Source of the DNA: a virus
Virus record (IMG/VR): IMGVR_UViG_3300017917_004521
Location: 1 to 50,777 of that record
Length of the DNA: 50,777 bases
Reading direction: 5' to 3' (one strand)
Shown: positions 1 through 7,087 of the stretch, in pieces
Layout of the letters: the number at the start of each line of letters is the position of its first letter
How positions within the stretch are numbered: position 1 is the first letter of the stretch
The notes under the pieces: generated by a model
The model's input: only the letters and a program-made list of their open reading frames with translations
Told to the model about the DNA's origin: nothing
The model's database searches: none
Program-made: the position numbers and the translations under genes

Positions 1-1
1 G

Positions 2-1531
2 GTAATTACCGGATCAGTAGTTGTTAGCAATTTTACCAGCACTGTTCAAGTTAGCAATACTTTAACAATTAGTAACACTAGCTTTGCTGTAACTAATTTT
101 CCAACAACAAGCACAGTCTATCAGGGCACTAATCCTTGGGTAGTTACCGGTAACCTAACAGCCACTATCACAGGAACGGTTTCGGCCAGTATAGAAGGTG
201 AAGTATCTGTAGCAGGTGCTAATCCCGATGCGTTCGGTCGTGCCCGTGTTAGTGAATTGTTCACTCTAGGCGACTACAAACATATCTATGCTTTAGATCC
301 TAATTTTATTGACAGCACATCAAGCGGAGCCACAATAACATTTACCCAGGATCAAGCCTGTGCTAGAATGGCAACATCTTCAAGTACTAGTAGTGTAGCC
401 ATACATCAAACCAAATTCTATCATCATTATCAACCAGGTAAAAGTCAACTAATCTATAGTAGCATAAACTTTTATGCTCCGCATCGCAATGTTACCAAAC
501 GCACAGGATACTTTGATGCCAACGATGGTATCTATTTTGAGCAGGTTGGCAGCAACACAGCAGACGGCACCACAGTCAGCACTACTACACAAACACTGAA
601 CTGGGTCATTAGAACTTATGTAGGAAGCAGTCCCAGCGAAGCCGACTATTCTACCACAGTTAACGGTACACCTTACACCTACAAACGCCGTGTGCCGCAA
701 AGCGAATGGAATATAGATCCCTGTGACGGGACTGGTCCTAGCGGGTTTAAATTAGATATTACTAAAACACAGCTATGTTGGATAGACTTCCAATGGCTAG
801 GTGTTGGGCGTGTTCGTTGCGGATTTGCACATGCAGGCCAGCTGATTACAGCACATGAATACTATCACGACAATGTTTTACCTACAGTTTACATGAGTAA
901 TCCTAACTTACCTGTACGCTGTGAGATAAGAAATACAGGTATTACCTCAGGTGGATTCATGGATCAAATCTGTTCCACTGTAATGAGTGAAGGCGGCTAT
1001 GTAGAATCAGGTATTGACTGGAGTATCTATACAACAGCACGGGCAACACCTACACCGGGTCAGACACGTTTTCCATTAGTGGCTATAAGATTAAAGAACA
1101 GTTTCGGCGGTTATCCGAACAGACTGAGTGTTCGTCCTTCGAGTCTAAGTCTATTCGCTAAGACAGAGCCCATTGTCTATGAAGTTGTTAAACTGCCTAG
1201 TGCTGCCAGTCTAAGTACTACAGATCCGGGCGGGCTAGTATGGACCAGTGCAGATGCCGACAGTGGTGTTGAATATTGTGTAAATGCTACCAGTTTTACT
1301 GCTGCAAATGCCGATCGCTTTGCTTCAGGTTATGTGCCTAGTGGATCGAGTCAAAACAGTCTCAGTCCAGTAGCCACAGGATCATTAACCGCGGCAAAGA
1401 AAAACATTATCAGTCAGAACATTGATAGCACTAATTCAGAAGTATATGCAGTTATTGTTAGTACCATATTTCCTGGTGTTCAATTAACTGCAGATGTGGC
1501 CTGTGCTATACAGTGGCGTGAAATTTATTAA
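2..1531 (+). CDS. Phage virion protein, 5' end cut by the window
   Basis: The reading frame is open from the first bases, so the gene starts upstream of the window. The first in-frame start (257) lies inside a recognisable conserved segment (NPDAFGRARVSELFTLGD) and is not a real start. That DAFGR-R-V-S-x-x-x-TL segment is, from memory, common in structural proteins of aquatic tailed phages. The upstream part is Ser/Thr/Val-rich and beta-strand-like; the rest is a globular Thr/Ser-rich region without catalytic motifs. A virion surface, neck or fibre-associated role is likely but the exact structure is unknown. The nuclease gene follows after 10 nt. Confidence 0.7.
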   Translation, partial: VITGSVVVSNFTSTVQVSNTLTISNTSFAVTNFPTTSTVYQGTNPWVVTGNLTATITGTVSASIEGEVSVAGANPDAFGRARVSELFTLGDYKHIYALDPNFIDSTSSGATITFTQDQACARMATSSSTSSVAIHQTKFYHHYQPGKSQLIYSSINFYAPHRNVTKRTGYFDANDGIYFEQVGSNTADGTTVSTTTQTLNWVIRTYVGSSPSEADYSTTVNGTPYTYKRRVPQSEWNIDPCDGTGPSGFKLDITKTQLCWIDFQWLGVGRVRCGFAHAGQLITAHEYYHDNVLPTVYMSNPNLPVRCEIRNTGITSGGFMDQICSTVMSEGGYVESGIDWSIYTTARATPTPGQTRFPLVAIRLKNSFGGYPNRLSVRPSSLSLFAKTEPIVYEVVKLPSAASLSTTDPGGLVWTSADADSGVEYCVNATSFTAANADRFASGYVPSGSSQNSLSPVATGSLTAAKKNIISQNIDSTNSEVYAVIVSTIFPGVQLTADVACAIQWREIY

Positions 1532-1541
1532 AAGGATTAAA

Positions 1542-1979
1542 ATGAAAAAATTATTATTAGCAGTATTAATGGCAGTAAGTTTACCTGCCCTAGCACAAAA
1601 AACACCACAGGGTGTAACATATGAAGCACAGATTGTCCGTGTCAATGACGGTGATACTGTAGTTATATCTGCACCATTCTTACCAGCACCGCTCAAGCCC
1701 GAATTAGCAGTCAGAGTCTATGGTGTAGACACGCCAGAGAAAGGGTTTCGTGCTAAATGCCCACAAGAAGATCAGCGTGGCCAGGCTGCTACAGAGTTTA
1801 CTAAAAAGGCTGTTGCTGGTACACAAAAACACCAAGTCATTCTATACGGATGGGATAAGTTCGGTGGTCGTGTACTAGGGGACATTATTTTAAATGGTCA
1901 AAGTTTGAGACAGGGATTAATTGCTAACGGTTTTGCTCGTGAATATTACGGAGAAGCAAAAACCAGTTGGTGTAACTAA
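1542..1979 (+). CDS. Secreted thermonuclease (SNase-like) family protein
   Basis: A 145-residue protein. Residues 1-19 form a signal peptide (MKKLLLAVLMAVSLPALAQ, with an Ala-x-Ala-type cleavage site), so it should be exported. The mature part has staphylococcal-nuclease-fold hallmarks: VxDGDTV at the start of the OB-fold, the R-V-x-G-V-D-T-P-E segment with catalytic Arg and Asp, and the RxLGDI strand followed by LIxxGFAREY. The start is ATG 1542 with AAAGGA upstream; an earlier in-frame start at 1494 would overlap the preceding gene and bury the signal peptide. A role in degrading DNA or RNA in the periplasm, or of competitors, is inferred. Confidence 0.85.
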   Translation: MKKLLLAVLMAVSLPALAQKTPQGVTYEAQIVRVNDGDTVVISAPFLPAPLKPELAVRVYGVDTPEKGFRAKCPQEDQRGQAATEFTKKAVAGTQKHQVILYGWDKFGGRVLGDIILNGQSLRQGLIANGFAREYYGEAKTSWCN

Positions 1980-1988
1980 CCCACCTTA

Positions 1989-2050
1989 GGGCCGTTTGTC
2001 GCTACGGTAAAAGGCGTCCGCGCAATTGAACTGCACCGCGTAGTGTGCCC
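1989..2050 (+). other. Possible structured RNA element before the first desaturase
   Basis: The 95-nt gap between the nuclease and the desaturase is G+C-richer than its surroundings and can fold. GGGC (1989-1992) pairs with GCCC (2047-2050), and CGCTACG (2000-2006) pairs with CGTAGTG (2039-2045) allowing one G-U. A loop of about 32 nt remains. The desaturase start codon is 25 nt downstream. No known riboswitch class was recognised. Confidence 0.3.
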
Positions 2051-2074
2051 CGTATAAAGTAAGCGGGATAGATT

Positions 2075-2785
2075 ATGTTAGAACTACTAATTACACTAAT
2101 TTTTACACACATTACCATTGTATGTGTAACTCTATACTTACATAGAGGTCAAGCACATAGAGGTATATTATTTCATCCAGTGTTAAGTCATTTTATGCGA
2201 GCTTGGCTGTGGTTAACAACTGGCATGAATACCAAGGCATGGGTCGCAATACATCGAAAGCATCATAGATACTGTGAAACTAAAGATGATCCCCACAGTC
2301 CTTGGATACACGGCATCTGGCGTGTGGTATTCGGGGGTGCATTTCTTTACGCACAGGCCTCGAGAGATCGTTCAATGATTGAACAATATGGTGCAGGTAC
2401 ACCCGATGATTGGATAGAACGTCGAATTTATACCCCACATCCGTGGCTAGGCATAGCCCTTATGTTGATCATAGATCTTGTTCTTTTCGGATGGTGGGGA
2501 TTTTTAATCTGGGGTATTCAAATGATATGGATACCATTTTGGGCAGCGGGAGTCATTAATGGAATCGGACACTGGTACGGATATAAAAACGGATCTACTA
2601 GAGATCATAGTCGCAATATTAGTCCTTGGGGTATTCTTATTGGTGGGGAAGAGCTTCACAATAATCACCACCTGGATCCAGCAAGCCCTAAACTAAGTCG
2701 TCGTTGGTTTGAATTTGATCTAGGATGGCAATGGCTAAGGCTGTTTAGATTGTTGAGATTGGCTAAACTAAATATTAGATCATGA
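2075..2785 (+). CDS. Membrane fatty-acid desaturase (acyl-CoA/acyl-ACP delta-9 type)
   Basis: A 236-residue integral membrane di-iron desaturase with the three histidine boxes in order: HRGQAH (23-28), HRKHH (60-64) and HNNHH (195-199). The GGEELHNNHH context and the hydrophobic segments around 1-20, 40-50 and 130-165 are typical of stearoyl-CoA-desaturase-like enzymes. It would insert a double bond in an acyl chain using O2 and an electron donor, which is not encoded nearby. It is shorter than the usual roughly 300 residues, mostly in the N-terminal membrane part. It overlaps the peptidase gene by 4 nt, so the two are probably translationally coupled. It is separate from the desaturase cluster at 39.5-48 kb. 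Confidence 0.85.
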   Translation: MLELLITLIFTHITIVCVTLYLHRGQAHRGILFHPVLSHFMRAWLWLTTGMNTKAWVAIHRKHHRYCETKDDPHSPWIHGIWRVVFGGAFLYAQASRDRSMIEQYGAGTPDDWIERRIYTPHPWLGIALMLIIDLVLFGWWGFLIWGIQMIWIPFWAAGVINGIGHWYGYKNGSTRDHSRNISPWGILIGGEELHNNHHLDPASPKLSRRWFEFDLGWQWLRLFRLLRLAKLNIRS

Positions 2786-3273
2786 GAGCCAAGCAATTTA
2801 TTTTTGAAGACCAGAGAACTGATGTAGTTCAAATGTTCAAAGATTTTCTTCCTGTAGCCATGGAAGTTCTTGAGCTAGATAATCTTCCTAAGATGAAGTT
2901 TGTAAGTATATTACAGCAAGACATCCAACCTAGTTTTGGCGAGTATGACCCAGACAATAATAGTCTGACAATTGCATTAGTGAACAGACATCCTAACGAT
3001 ATTTTACGAACTGTGGCACATGAATTAGTTCATCATAAACAGAATGTTACCGGACAATTAAAGCCAGACAGCGGTAGAACTGGCAGTCCCGAAGAAAATC
3101 AAGCTCATGTGCTGGCCGGTATTATTATGCGATTCTTTAACAAAAAGTATCCTCAGTACCTTAGAAGTAGCCCGTTAACTGAAAAATGGACTACAAAATA
3201 TAAACGATCTATTAATTGTGCTAGACCTAAAGGATTTAGTCAGCGGGCACATTGCCAAGGTAGAAAAAAATAA
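2782..3273 (+). CDS. Zincin-type metallopeptidase domain protein
   Basis: A 163-residue protein with a HExxH zinc-peptidase motif (AHELVHHKQ, about residues 79-87) and a downstream EENQAH segment that could give the third ligand. This is the layout of small phage zincins. The C-terminus carries a Cys/His/basic tail (CARPKGFSQRAHCQGRKK) that, from memory, recurs at the ends of unrelated phage proteins. The N-terminus (MRAKQFIFED) resembles T4 capsid-targeting peptides, so packaging inside the head is possible. It starts in an ATGA overlap with the desaturase and is followed by a terminator. The substrate is unknown. Confidence 0.7.
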   Translation: MRAKQFIFEDQRTDVVQMFKDFLPVAMEVLELDNLPKMKFVSILQQDIQPSFGEYDPDNNSLTIALVNRHPNDILRTVAHELVHHKQNVTGQLKPDSGRTGSPEENQAHVLAGIIMRFFNKKYPQYLRSSPLTEKWTTKYKRSINCARPKGFSQRAHCQGRKK

Positions 3274-3293
3274 AGGATCCCGAAGGATCCTTT
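3272..3293 (+). terminator. Rho-independent terminator after the peptidase gene
   Basis: Perfect hairpin with arms AAAGGATCC and GGATCCTTT around a CGAA loop, directly at the stop codon, followed by a short T-rich run. Confidence 0.75.
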
Positions 3294-3345
3294 CTTGTAT
3301 GTAATATAATAATAGGCTACGCCACAATAATAGTAAAAATAATAA

Positions 3346-3612
3346 TTATTTCTTAACGCCGCTATTTACAAAGCTATACATTTTTTCAGCAGTCTCGAGA
3401 ACCTTATCAAGTCCTGGAAACTCTGGCATACCAACTGTGGTAACGATCTGACCAGTCTTCTCGTCACGTTGTGCGCTCATTTCCCAACCCTGGAACTTGA
3501 CGCTATATTCGCTCTGTACTAGATCTTTGGCCATTGCTAAGATATCAGTACGGATCTCGTAACCGTTTTTGTTAAATTTAACTTCGGGCATTTTTGGTGT
3601 AAAATCAGACAT
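3346..3612 (-). CDS. Small conserved phage protein, function unknown
   Basis: An 88-residue protein, soluble and charged, with no recognised domain. The start (3612) has a good ribosome site (AAGGAG) 8-9 nt upstream. The central segment NGYEIRTDILAMAKDLV followed by a Trp-containing stretch suggests a compact alpha/beta fold. It is the last gene of a minus-strand string of tiny genes that runs from 4411 to 3346, converging on the peptidase gene. Function cannot be assigned. Confidence 0.65.
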   Translation of the reverse strand: MSDFTPKMPEVKFNKNGYEIRTDILAMAKDLVQSEYSVKFQGWEMSAQRDEKTGQIVTTVGMPEFPGLDKVLETAEKMYSFVNSGVKK

Positions 3613-3644
3613 ATTATTCTCCTTGTGTGTGTATGTCTCGTACC

Positions 3645-3866
3645 TTAGGCGGTACCGTCCTTCTTGGGAAACAATACTGAACTAACGCGATCTACAGAGT
3701 AGCGAGTCATTTCAATTGTATTGCTTGTTAGAACTTTGGCAAACGCTGTTTGAGCGTCAATATAGGCATGTGCTGCCTTGTTTAGAGTTGCGTCTTTGAA
3801 AACTGCATTAGTAACAGCTTTCTTTGTGTTTTGAAATGTGTCAATAAAAAAATCTGGTGTAAACAT
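3645..3866 (-). CDS. Small helical protein, faintly phasin-like, function unknown
   Basis: A 73-residue protein. The start at 3866 (MFTPDFFIDTFQ) has an AGGAGA ribosome site; the longer frame reaching 3959 has no such site and adds a low-quality N-terminus. The sequence is mostly amphipathic helix with Ala-rich stretches (AAHAYIDAQTAFAKVL), which recalls phasins that coat polyester granules. The resemblance is weak and may only reflect composition. It belongs to the minus-strand tiny-gene operon. Confidence 0.55.
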   Translation of the reverse strand: MFTPDFFIDTFQNTKKAVTNAVFKDATLNKAAHAYIDAQTAFAKVLTSNTIEMTRYSVDRVSSVLFPKKDGTA

Positions 3867-3949
3867 TTTACTTCTCCTGTGTGTAATGTATGTGTTATTA
3901 TATATCTCTTTTCGTCTAAAAAGCAACAGAATACGGCAGAATTTAAAAA

Positions 3950-4051
3950 TTAAATCCACCCGTCAAAATCATCATCTAAATTAATAGGATGGACGTCCCA
4001 TCCGTTCTTTTCCCATCTCCATAGCATCCATAAGATGTCAATGTACGTCAT
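3950..4051 (-). CDS. 33-residue microprotein
   Basis: The frame starts at 4051, overlapping the end of the upstream microgene (ATGTTATGA arrangement), and has AAGGAT as a ribosome site. The product is Trp-rich at its N-terminal half (about four Trp in the first 18 residues) and Asp-rich at the end (NLDDDFDGW). Support is only the coupling to neighbours and the ribosome site; function unknown. Confidence 0.45.
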   Translation of the reverse strand: MTYIDILWMLWRWEKNGWDVHPINLDDDFDGWI

Positions 4052-4131
4052 AACATTATCCTTATTTCTTCAAATAGTATAACAGTTACAGCTATTAGGG
4101 TAGTAATCATTGATAGTGCAAAAAACTCCAT
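4048..4131 (-). CDS. 27-residue single-span membrane microprotein
   Basis: Starts at 4131 behind a GGGGGT-rich ribosome site. Residues 2-20 are hydrophobic (FFALSMITTLIAVTVILF), followed by EEIRIML, giving one predicted membrane span with an acidic/basic tail. Its stop overlaps the start of the next microgene. Such tiny membrane proteins in phage operons may act on host membranes, but nothing specific can be said. Confidence 0.45.
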   Translation of the reverse strand: MEFFALSMITTLIAVTVILFEEIRIML

Positions 4132-4142
4132 GGCACCCCCAA

Positions 4143-4238
4143 TTAATAATAATGTCTGTTGTAGTTACTCCGACGATATTCGTCGATAGCTTCGGCCCAG
4201 GCAACAAAAAAATCATAAATGCTTTTTAGTATTTTCAT
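4143..4238 (-). CDS. 31-residue microprotein
   Basis: Starts at 4238 in a 4-nt ATGA overlap with the preceding gene, which argues for real translation. The product has an aromatic amphipathic helix (KSIYDFFVAWAEAIDEYR) and an Asn/Tyr/His-rich tail. Similar 30-residue proteins occur in aquatic phages as far as I remember. Function unknown. Confidence 0.5.
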   Translation of the reverse strand: MKILKSIYDFFVAWAEAIDEYRRSNYNRHYY

Positions 4239-4411
4239 AAGAATTTTTCCTTTTGAGAATCGAACTTTTGAATATAGTGTTCTAACTGTGCGGCATCGGT
4301 AATGCCTTTGGTACTTAGATATGCATCTAAGCGGCTTTGATAGGAACTGTCTGGAAACATTTCAGCTAGGCGTTCCATGAGACCTAGCATTAAGTTTGAT
4401 AAAGTTTTCAT
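4235..4411 (-). CDS. Small protein resembling the DUF3563 family
   Basis: A 58-residue protein starting at 4411 (MKTLSNLM). The longer frame to 4441 lacks a better ribosome site. The segment SYQSRLDAYLSTKGITDAAQLEHYIQKFD resembles DUF3563-like small proteins of Beta- and Alphaproteobacteria, where a Tyr-Leu helix is followed by a D-x-x-x-L-E-x-x-I/M motif. It is the first gene of the minus-strand string, so its 150-nt upstream gap should hold the operon promoter; I could not pick a convincing one. Family assignment is tentative. Confidence 0.6.
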   Translation of the reverse strand: MKTLSNLMLGLMERLAEMFPDSSYQSRLDAYLSTKGITDAAQLEHYIQKFDSQKEKFL

Positions 4412-4534
4412 TTTGTGTAATCCTCTGTATGTGTGTAGCAACTCATGGTTTCTACTGAGTATTTAGTAATAAGTCTATTGCACCGCAATAATTTACTAAA
4501 ATCAAATGATATATTATAATTTGATAAACCGACA

Positions 4535-4541
4535 ATAAATA
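4535..4541 (+). promoter_or_regulatory. ATAAATA motif, candidate late promoter
   Basis: An ATAAATA heptamer 18 nt before the next start codon, like the T4 late -10 element TATAAATA. The same heptamer recurs before other genes in the window. Confidence 0.3.
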
Positions 4542-4558
4542 TTTCAAAGGAAAGAATC

Positions 4559-4858
4559 TTGAAACGAGCTACACGAAGTCTGTTAGAAGAACTCAATTCA
4601 GTTGCTATTAAAAAAGATAGCGAAGCTGTAATTGAAAGTCGTGCAACCCACGTTATTAACAGCGCCATCAATATTTTAACTATGATCAAGGAGAACTTTC
4701 CACCTGATCAAGCCTATGAGTTAGAAAGACGCTTTTTGAATTCAATTAAGGGCAATGATCCTAGTAAATTTACTAGAGGTATTAGAAAATTGCGCGATAA
4801 CAAGGATTTAGCTAGGCATCTTAAGATCATTGATGGTGATGTAAAAGAGGACGATTAA
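4559..4858 (+). CDS. Small helical phage protein, function unknown
   Basis: A 99-residue, highly charged and largely helical protein. The start appears to be TTG at 4559: AAAGGAAAG lies at the right distance and there is no closer ATG. The LLEELNSVAIKKDSEAVIESRA opening and the FLNSIKGNDPSKFTRGIRKL core look like a conserved small phage protein, but no domain is recognised. It stands alone between two motif-bearing intergenic regions in a run of virion-type genes. Confidence 0.65.
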   Translation: MKRATRSLLEELNSVAIKKDSEAVIESRATHVINSAINILTMIKENFPPDQAYELERRFLNSIKGNDPSKFTRGIRKLRDNKDLARHLKIIDGDVKEDD

Positions 4859-4895
4859 GGTTATTTTTTTCCTTTTGAACTAAATAAAAACATAA

Positions 4896-4915
4896 TAAGT
4901 TTCGGGTGAAACTTA
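4896..4915 (+). promoter_or_regulatory. 5' leader hairpin
   Basis: Perfect 8-bp stem TAAGTTTC/GAAACTTA around a GGGT loop, ending 23 nt before the start codon at 4939 and leaving the AGGAGA ribosome site exposed. Probably stabilises the mRNA of a highly expressed gene. Confidence 0.45.
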
Positions 4916-4938
4916 GCCAAGATTAGGAGATAATAAAA

Positions 4939-5337
4939 ATGGCAACTCTAACAAAAAAGAATGAAAAAGTTGTAGCACCTTTTTTCAAGAACGGTGTAAC
5001 CCTACAGTTTTTTGAAATTGATTTCGGTGCAGACGTTTCTGCTAAACTAGAAGCAACAACTGCTGGCGCACGTAGCCCTGTTGTAGTCGCTCTAGAAGCA
5101 ATTCAGCAAGTTTGCTCTGTTGAAGTTATCGGTACAGTTCAAGCAGACAGCGGCTCTAACGCCGGTCAACTTCTACGTATTGCCGTAGCCGCCCTAGGTG
5201 GAAACTTTGGAACAGATACATGGGATGGTACAGCCAGCGAGACATTCGCTGCTCACTTAGAAGACCTAGTACAGGCTGCTGGTACACACCAGTCTGTCAA
5301 CTTAGGTTCTGCTACTGTTACAGCTTTCACATTCTAA
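4939..5337 (+). CDS. Probable abundant virion protein, function unknown
   Basis: A 132-residue protein rich in Ala, Thr, Val and Gly with almost no Cys (one) and a balanced charge. It has its own leader hairpin, a strong AGGAGA ribosome site and a strong terminator. A single-gene unit like this suggests high expression, as for a head-decoration or other structural protein. The segment GGNFGTDTWDGTASETFAAHLEDLV is well ordered; no homologous family is recognised. Virion role is inference. Confidence 0.6.
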   Translation: MATLTKKNEKVVAPFFKNGVTLQFFEIDFGADVSAKLEATTAGARSPVVVALEAIQQVCSVEVIGTVQADSGSNAGQLLRIAVAALGGNFGTDTWDGTASETFAAHLEDLVQAAGTHQSVNLGSATVTAFTF

Positions 5338-5355
5338 TTTTTAAAATTAGGAATC

Positions 5356-5386
5356 AAAAGACGCTGTTTTTACAGCGTCTTTTTTT
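5356..5386 (+). terminator. Rho-independent terminator
   Basis: Arms AAAAGACGCTG and CAGCGTCTTTT around a TTTTTA loop, ending in a T run. It isolates the gene ending at 5337. Confidence 0.85.
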
Positions 5387-5391
5387 ATGAC

Positions 5392-5398
5392 ATAAATA
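5392..5398 (+). promoter_or_regulatory. ATAAATA motif, candidate late promoter
   Basis: ATAAATA 20 nt upstream of the start at 5419 and directly behind the terminator, so the next gene needs its own promoter here. Confidence 0.35.
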
Positions 5399-5418
5399 TC
5401 TTTAAATAGGTACTTAAT

Positions 5419-5844
5419 ATGATCATAATTGAAATTCAAACTCTAGTAGATATCACCGACACTAAAGTTACTCGTCCTCGACAAGGCAATCAGCGAGAAC
5501 ACGACCAATATAGAAACTTTACTACATTAAAACAGTGCTTGGAAATGCGTTCGAACATCATGTTCGATAATACTCCTAGTGTAGAAGTTAAAGATGTCAA
5601 AGATTTAGGTTTTGGAACTAAACACAAAGGCAAACAGAAAGTCTGGACTTTTAGATTTATTCCTGAACGTTCAGGTGTATATGTTGAAGGATCTAACGAA
5701 TTAGGTGCTTTAGTTGACGATATACACGGAGTCCCGGTGATTCAAAATTTAGACGAATCGATAAATATGGAAAAGGCTATTTTTGATGTCAAAGATCTAG
5801 CCAACAAAAACATTATCATCACGGCAATCAAAGGCACAGTTTAG
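5419..5844 (+). CDS. Conserved phage protein, function unknown
   Basis: A 141-residue soluble protein, mixed alpha/beta, with the pattern RQGNQREHDQYRNFTTLKQCLEMRSNI near the N-terminus followed by a beta-rich middle (KQKVWTFRFIPERSGVY). Similar proteins seem to be widespread in large aquatic phages, but I do not know a function. It lies between a terminator and the small membrane protein gene, with no overlap. Confidence 0.6.
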   Translation: MIIIEIQTLVDITDTKVTRPRQGNQREHDQYRNFTTLKQCLEMRSNIMFDNTPSVEVKDVKDLGFGTKHKGKQKVWTFRFIPERSGVYVEGSNELGALVDDIHGVPVIQNLDESINMEKAIFDVKDLANKNIIITAIKGTV

Positions 5845-5892
5845 GCACATTAAGGCACGGTTAGTTTATAAAATCTTGGAGGATCCTAGACT

Positions 5893-6123
5893 ATGTCAGC
5901 ACCGACTGATATCGAAAAAGAAAATTTAGAAGCTCACGTTGAACTTTGTGCTCAGCGATATAGTGCATTAGAAAATCGATTAGCCAGTGTTGAAGATAAA
6001 CTTTCAACATTACATGAAACTGTTCAGGCCAGCCACCTTAGCACAGTCAAAGTTCTAATTGGTACAGCAGGTACTGTGCTAGTAGGTCTACTCAGCTTAA
6101 TTGGCGTAATTCTAACAAAATGA
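5893..6123 (+). CDS. Coiled-coil plus one membrane span; holin- or XhlA-like
   Basis: A 76-residue protein. Residues 5-45 form a charged coiled coil (ENLEAHVELCAQRYSALENRLASVEDKL) and residues 50-73 one hydrophobic span (VLIGTAGTVLVGLLSLIGVIL) ending in TK. This is the architecture of XhlA-type hemolysin/holin partners and of some phage lysis accessory proteins. The ribosome site is GGAGGA. Its stop overlaps the next start (ATGA). A lysis role is inferred from architecture only. Confidence 0.55.
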   Translation: MSAPTDIEKENLEAHVELCAQRYSALENRLASVEDKLSTLHETVQASHLSTVKVLIGTAGTVLVGLLSLIGVILTK

Positions 6124-6401
6124 AAATCGCAGACATTTTAGAAGCAGTGACTCCTATAGGATCGACTACCAATCCTATGGGCGGCAATAGTTTACCGCAA
6201 ACCGGTAATAATCCAGCTCCTGCGGTATCCGGTACCAACGTACAACAGCTAACTGATCCTCGATTGCAGGCAGCTAATTTAGCCCAGCAAAAACAAGACC
6301 GTGAAAAACAAAAGCAGGCTATTCAAGCACAGATCAAAGCCAAGCAAGAAGAGCTAGCATCATTGCAAAAACAACAACAAGATCTAAATAGAACGGTATG
6401 A
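6120..6401 (+). CDS. Small coiled-coil protein with capsid-targeting-like N-terminus
   Basis: A 93-residue protein. The first ten residues (MKIADILEAV) match the T4 prohead-protease consensus (L/I)-x-E|A as I-L-E|A, as in T4 internal proteins. A Pro/Gly/Asn-rich linker (about 12-45) is followed by a Gln/Lys-rich coiled coil (50-90). It overlaps both neighbours by 4 nt. It may be a minor internal head protein; this is inferred. Confidence 0.55.
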   Translation: MKIADILEAVTPIGSTTNPMGGNSLPQTGNNPAPAVSGTNVQQLTDPRLQAANLAQQKQDREKQKQAIQAQIKAKQEELASLQKQQQDLNRTV

Positions 6402-6601
6402 AAATAGCACATCTATTAAATGATCTGCCTCCTGTATTTTTAAGTAATCAGGAGAAAGAATTTGTAAACAAACACGATCAGTTTGTTTCATTAATGAATC
6501 TCAACGAACAAGAATTGTGGATGGTTCAAAATCTTATTCGTAAGGGTGTTTACACTATAAGTAAAGATAACATAGTTTGTAAAAACACCAATGATCACTG
6601 A
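6398..6601 (+). CDS. Small phage protein, function unknown
   Basis: A 67-residue acidic/helical protein. The N-terminus MKIAHLLNDL again resembles the short leader of the preceding gene. The segment QEKEFVNKHDQFVSLMNLNEQELWMVQNLIRKGVY predicts two or three helices. Coupled by overlap to both neighbours (4 nt upstream, 11 nt downstream). No family recognised. Confidence 0.55.
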   Translation: MKIAHLLNDLPPVFLSNQEKEFVNKHDQFVSLMNLNEQELWMVQNLIRKGVYTISKDNIVCKNTNDH

Positions 6602-7058
6602 CCAACGAGAAATTTATTCTAGACTAAACGATCTAAGTCGCGCTGTTAAAGAGCAACTTAGAAAAAAAGGAGTGGTTGTACCTTCTAAAACTAAAGAAGG
6701 TGATATCAAAGTTGGCTACTATAATATTACAAAAAGAGATGGGTTTTATACCATCACTGATTATGCTGATCAAGTAGTTGTTGAAAAAATTAATCTTCCT
6801 CAAAGTGCTGCTCTTTTAGCTAATAAATTAGCTCTTGGCAAATACCTTGACACAGATATATTAAATGCTGATCGTAGGTATGGTCATGCACTATTTGAGC
6901 AGACACTACAAGAAAAGATAGCTAAGAATAAATTGAAAATTAAAGAGTACGATGTAGCCAGTTTATTGTTAAACAAAGCTGGAATCAACAAACTTAAGAA
7001 AGAATACTACCGTAATATCGTGGTTTCAGGTTTTGAAAAACTAATAAAGGTTAGATAA
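6591..7058 (+). CDS. Conserved phage protein, function unknown
   Basis: A 155-residue basic, helical protein. Motif-like stretches are YYNITKRDGFYTITDYADQVV (a small beta-sheet) and LPQSAALLANKLALGKYLD followed by DRRYGHALFEQTLQ. It begins inside the end of the previous gene and ends at the ATAAATA motif for the next. It is most likely a virion or assembly protein given its place in a run of structural-type genes. Confidence 0.55.
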   Translation: MITDQREIYSRLNDLSRAVKEQLRKKGVVVPSKTKEGDIKVGYYNITKRDGFYTITDYADQVVVEKINLPQSAALLANKLALGKYLDTDILNADRRYGHALFEQTLQEKIAKNKLKIKEYDVASLLLNKAGINKLKKEYYRNIVVSGFEKLIKVR

Positions 7059-7061
7059 ATA
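7055..7061 (+). promoter_or_regulatory. ATAAATA motif, candidate late promoter
   Basis: ATAAATA overlapping the previous stop codon, 26 nt before the start at 7088, which has a GGAAAG ribosome site. Confidence 0.35.
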
Positions 7062-7087
7062 AATTTATTCGAAACTCTGGAAAGAAT

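Noticed and set aside
3645-3866. Firm assignment as a phasin
   Set aside because: The likeness is mostly amphipathic helix composition and the protein is shorter than known phasins.
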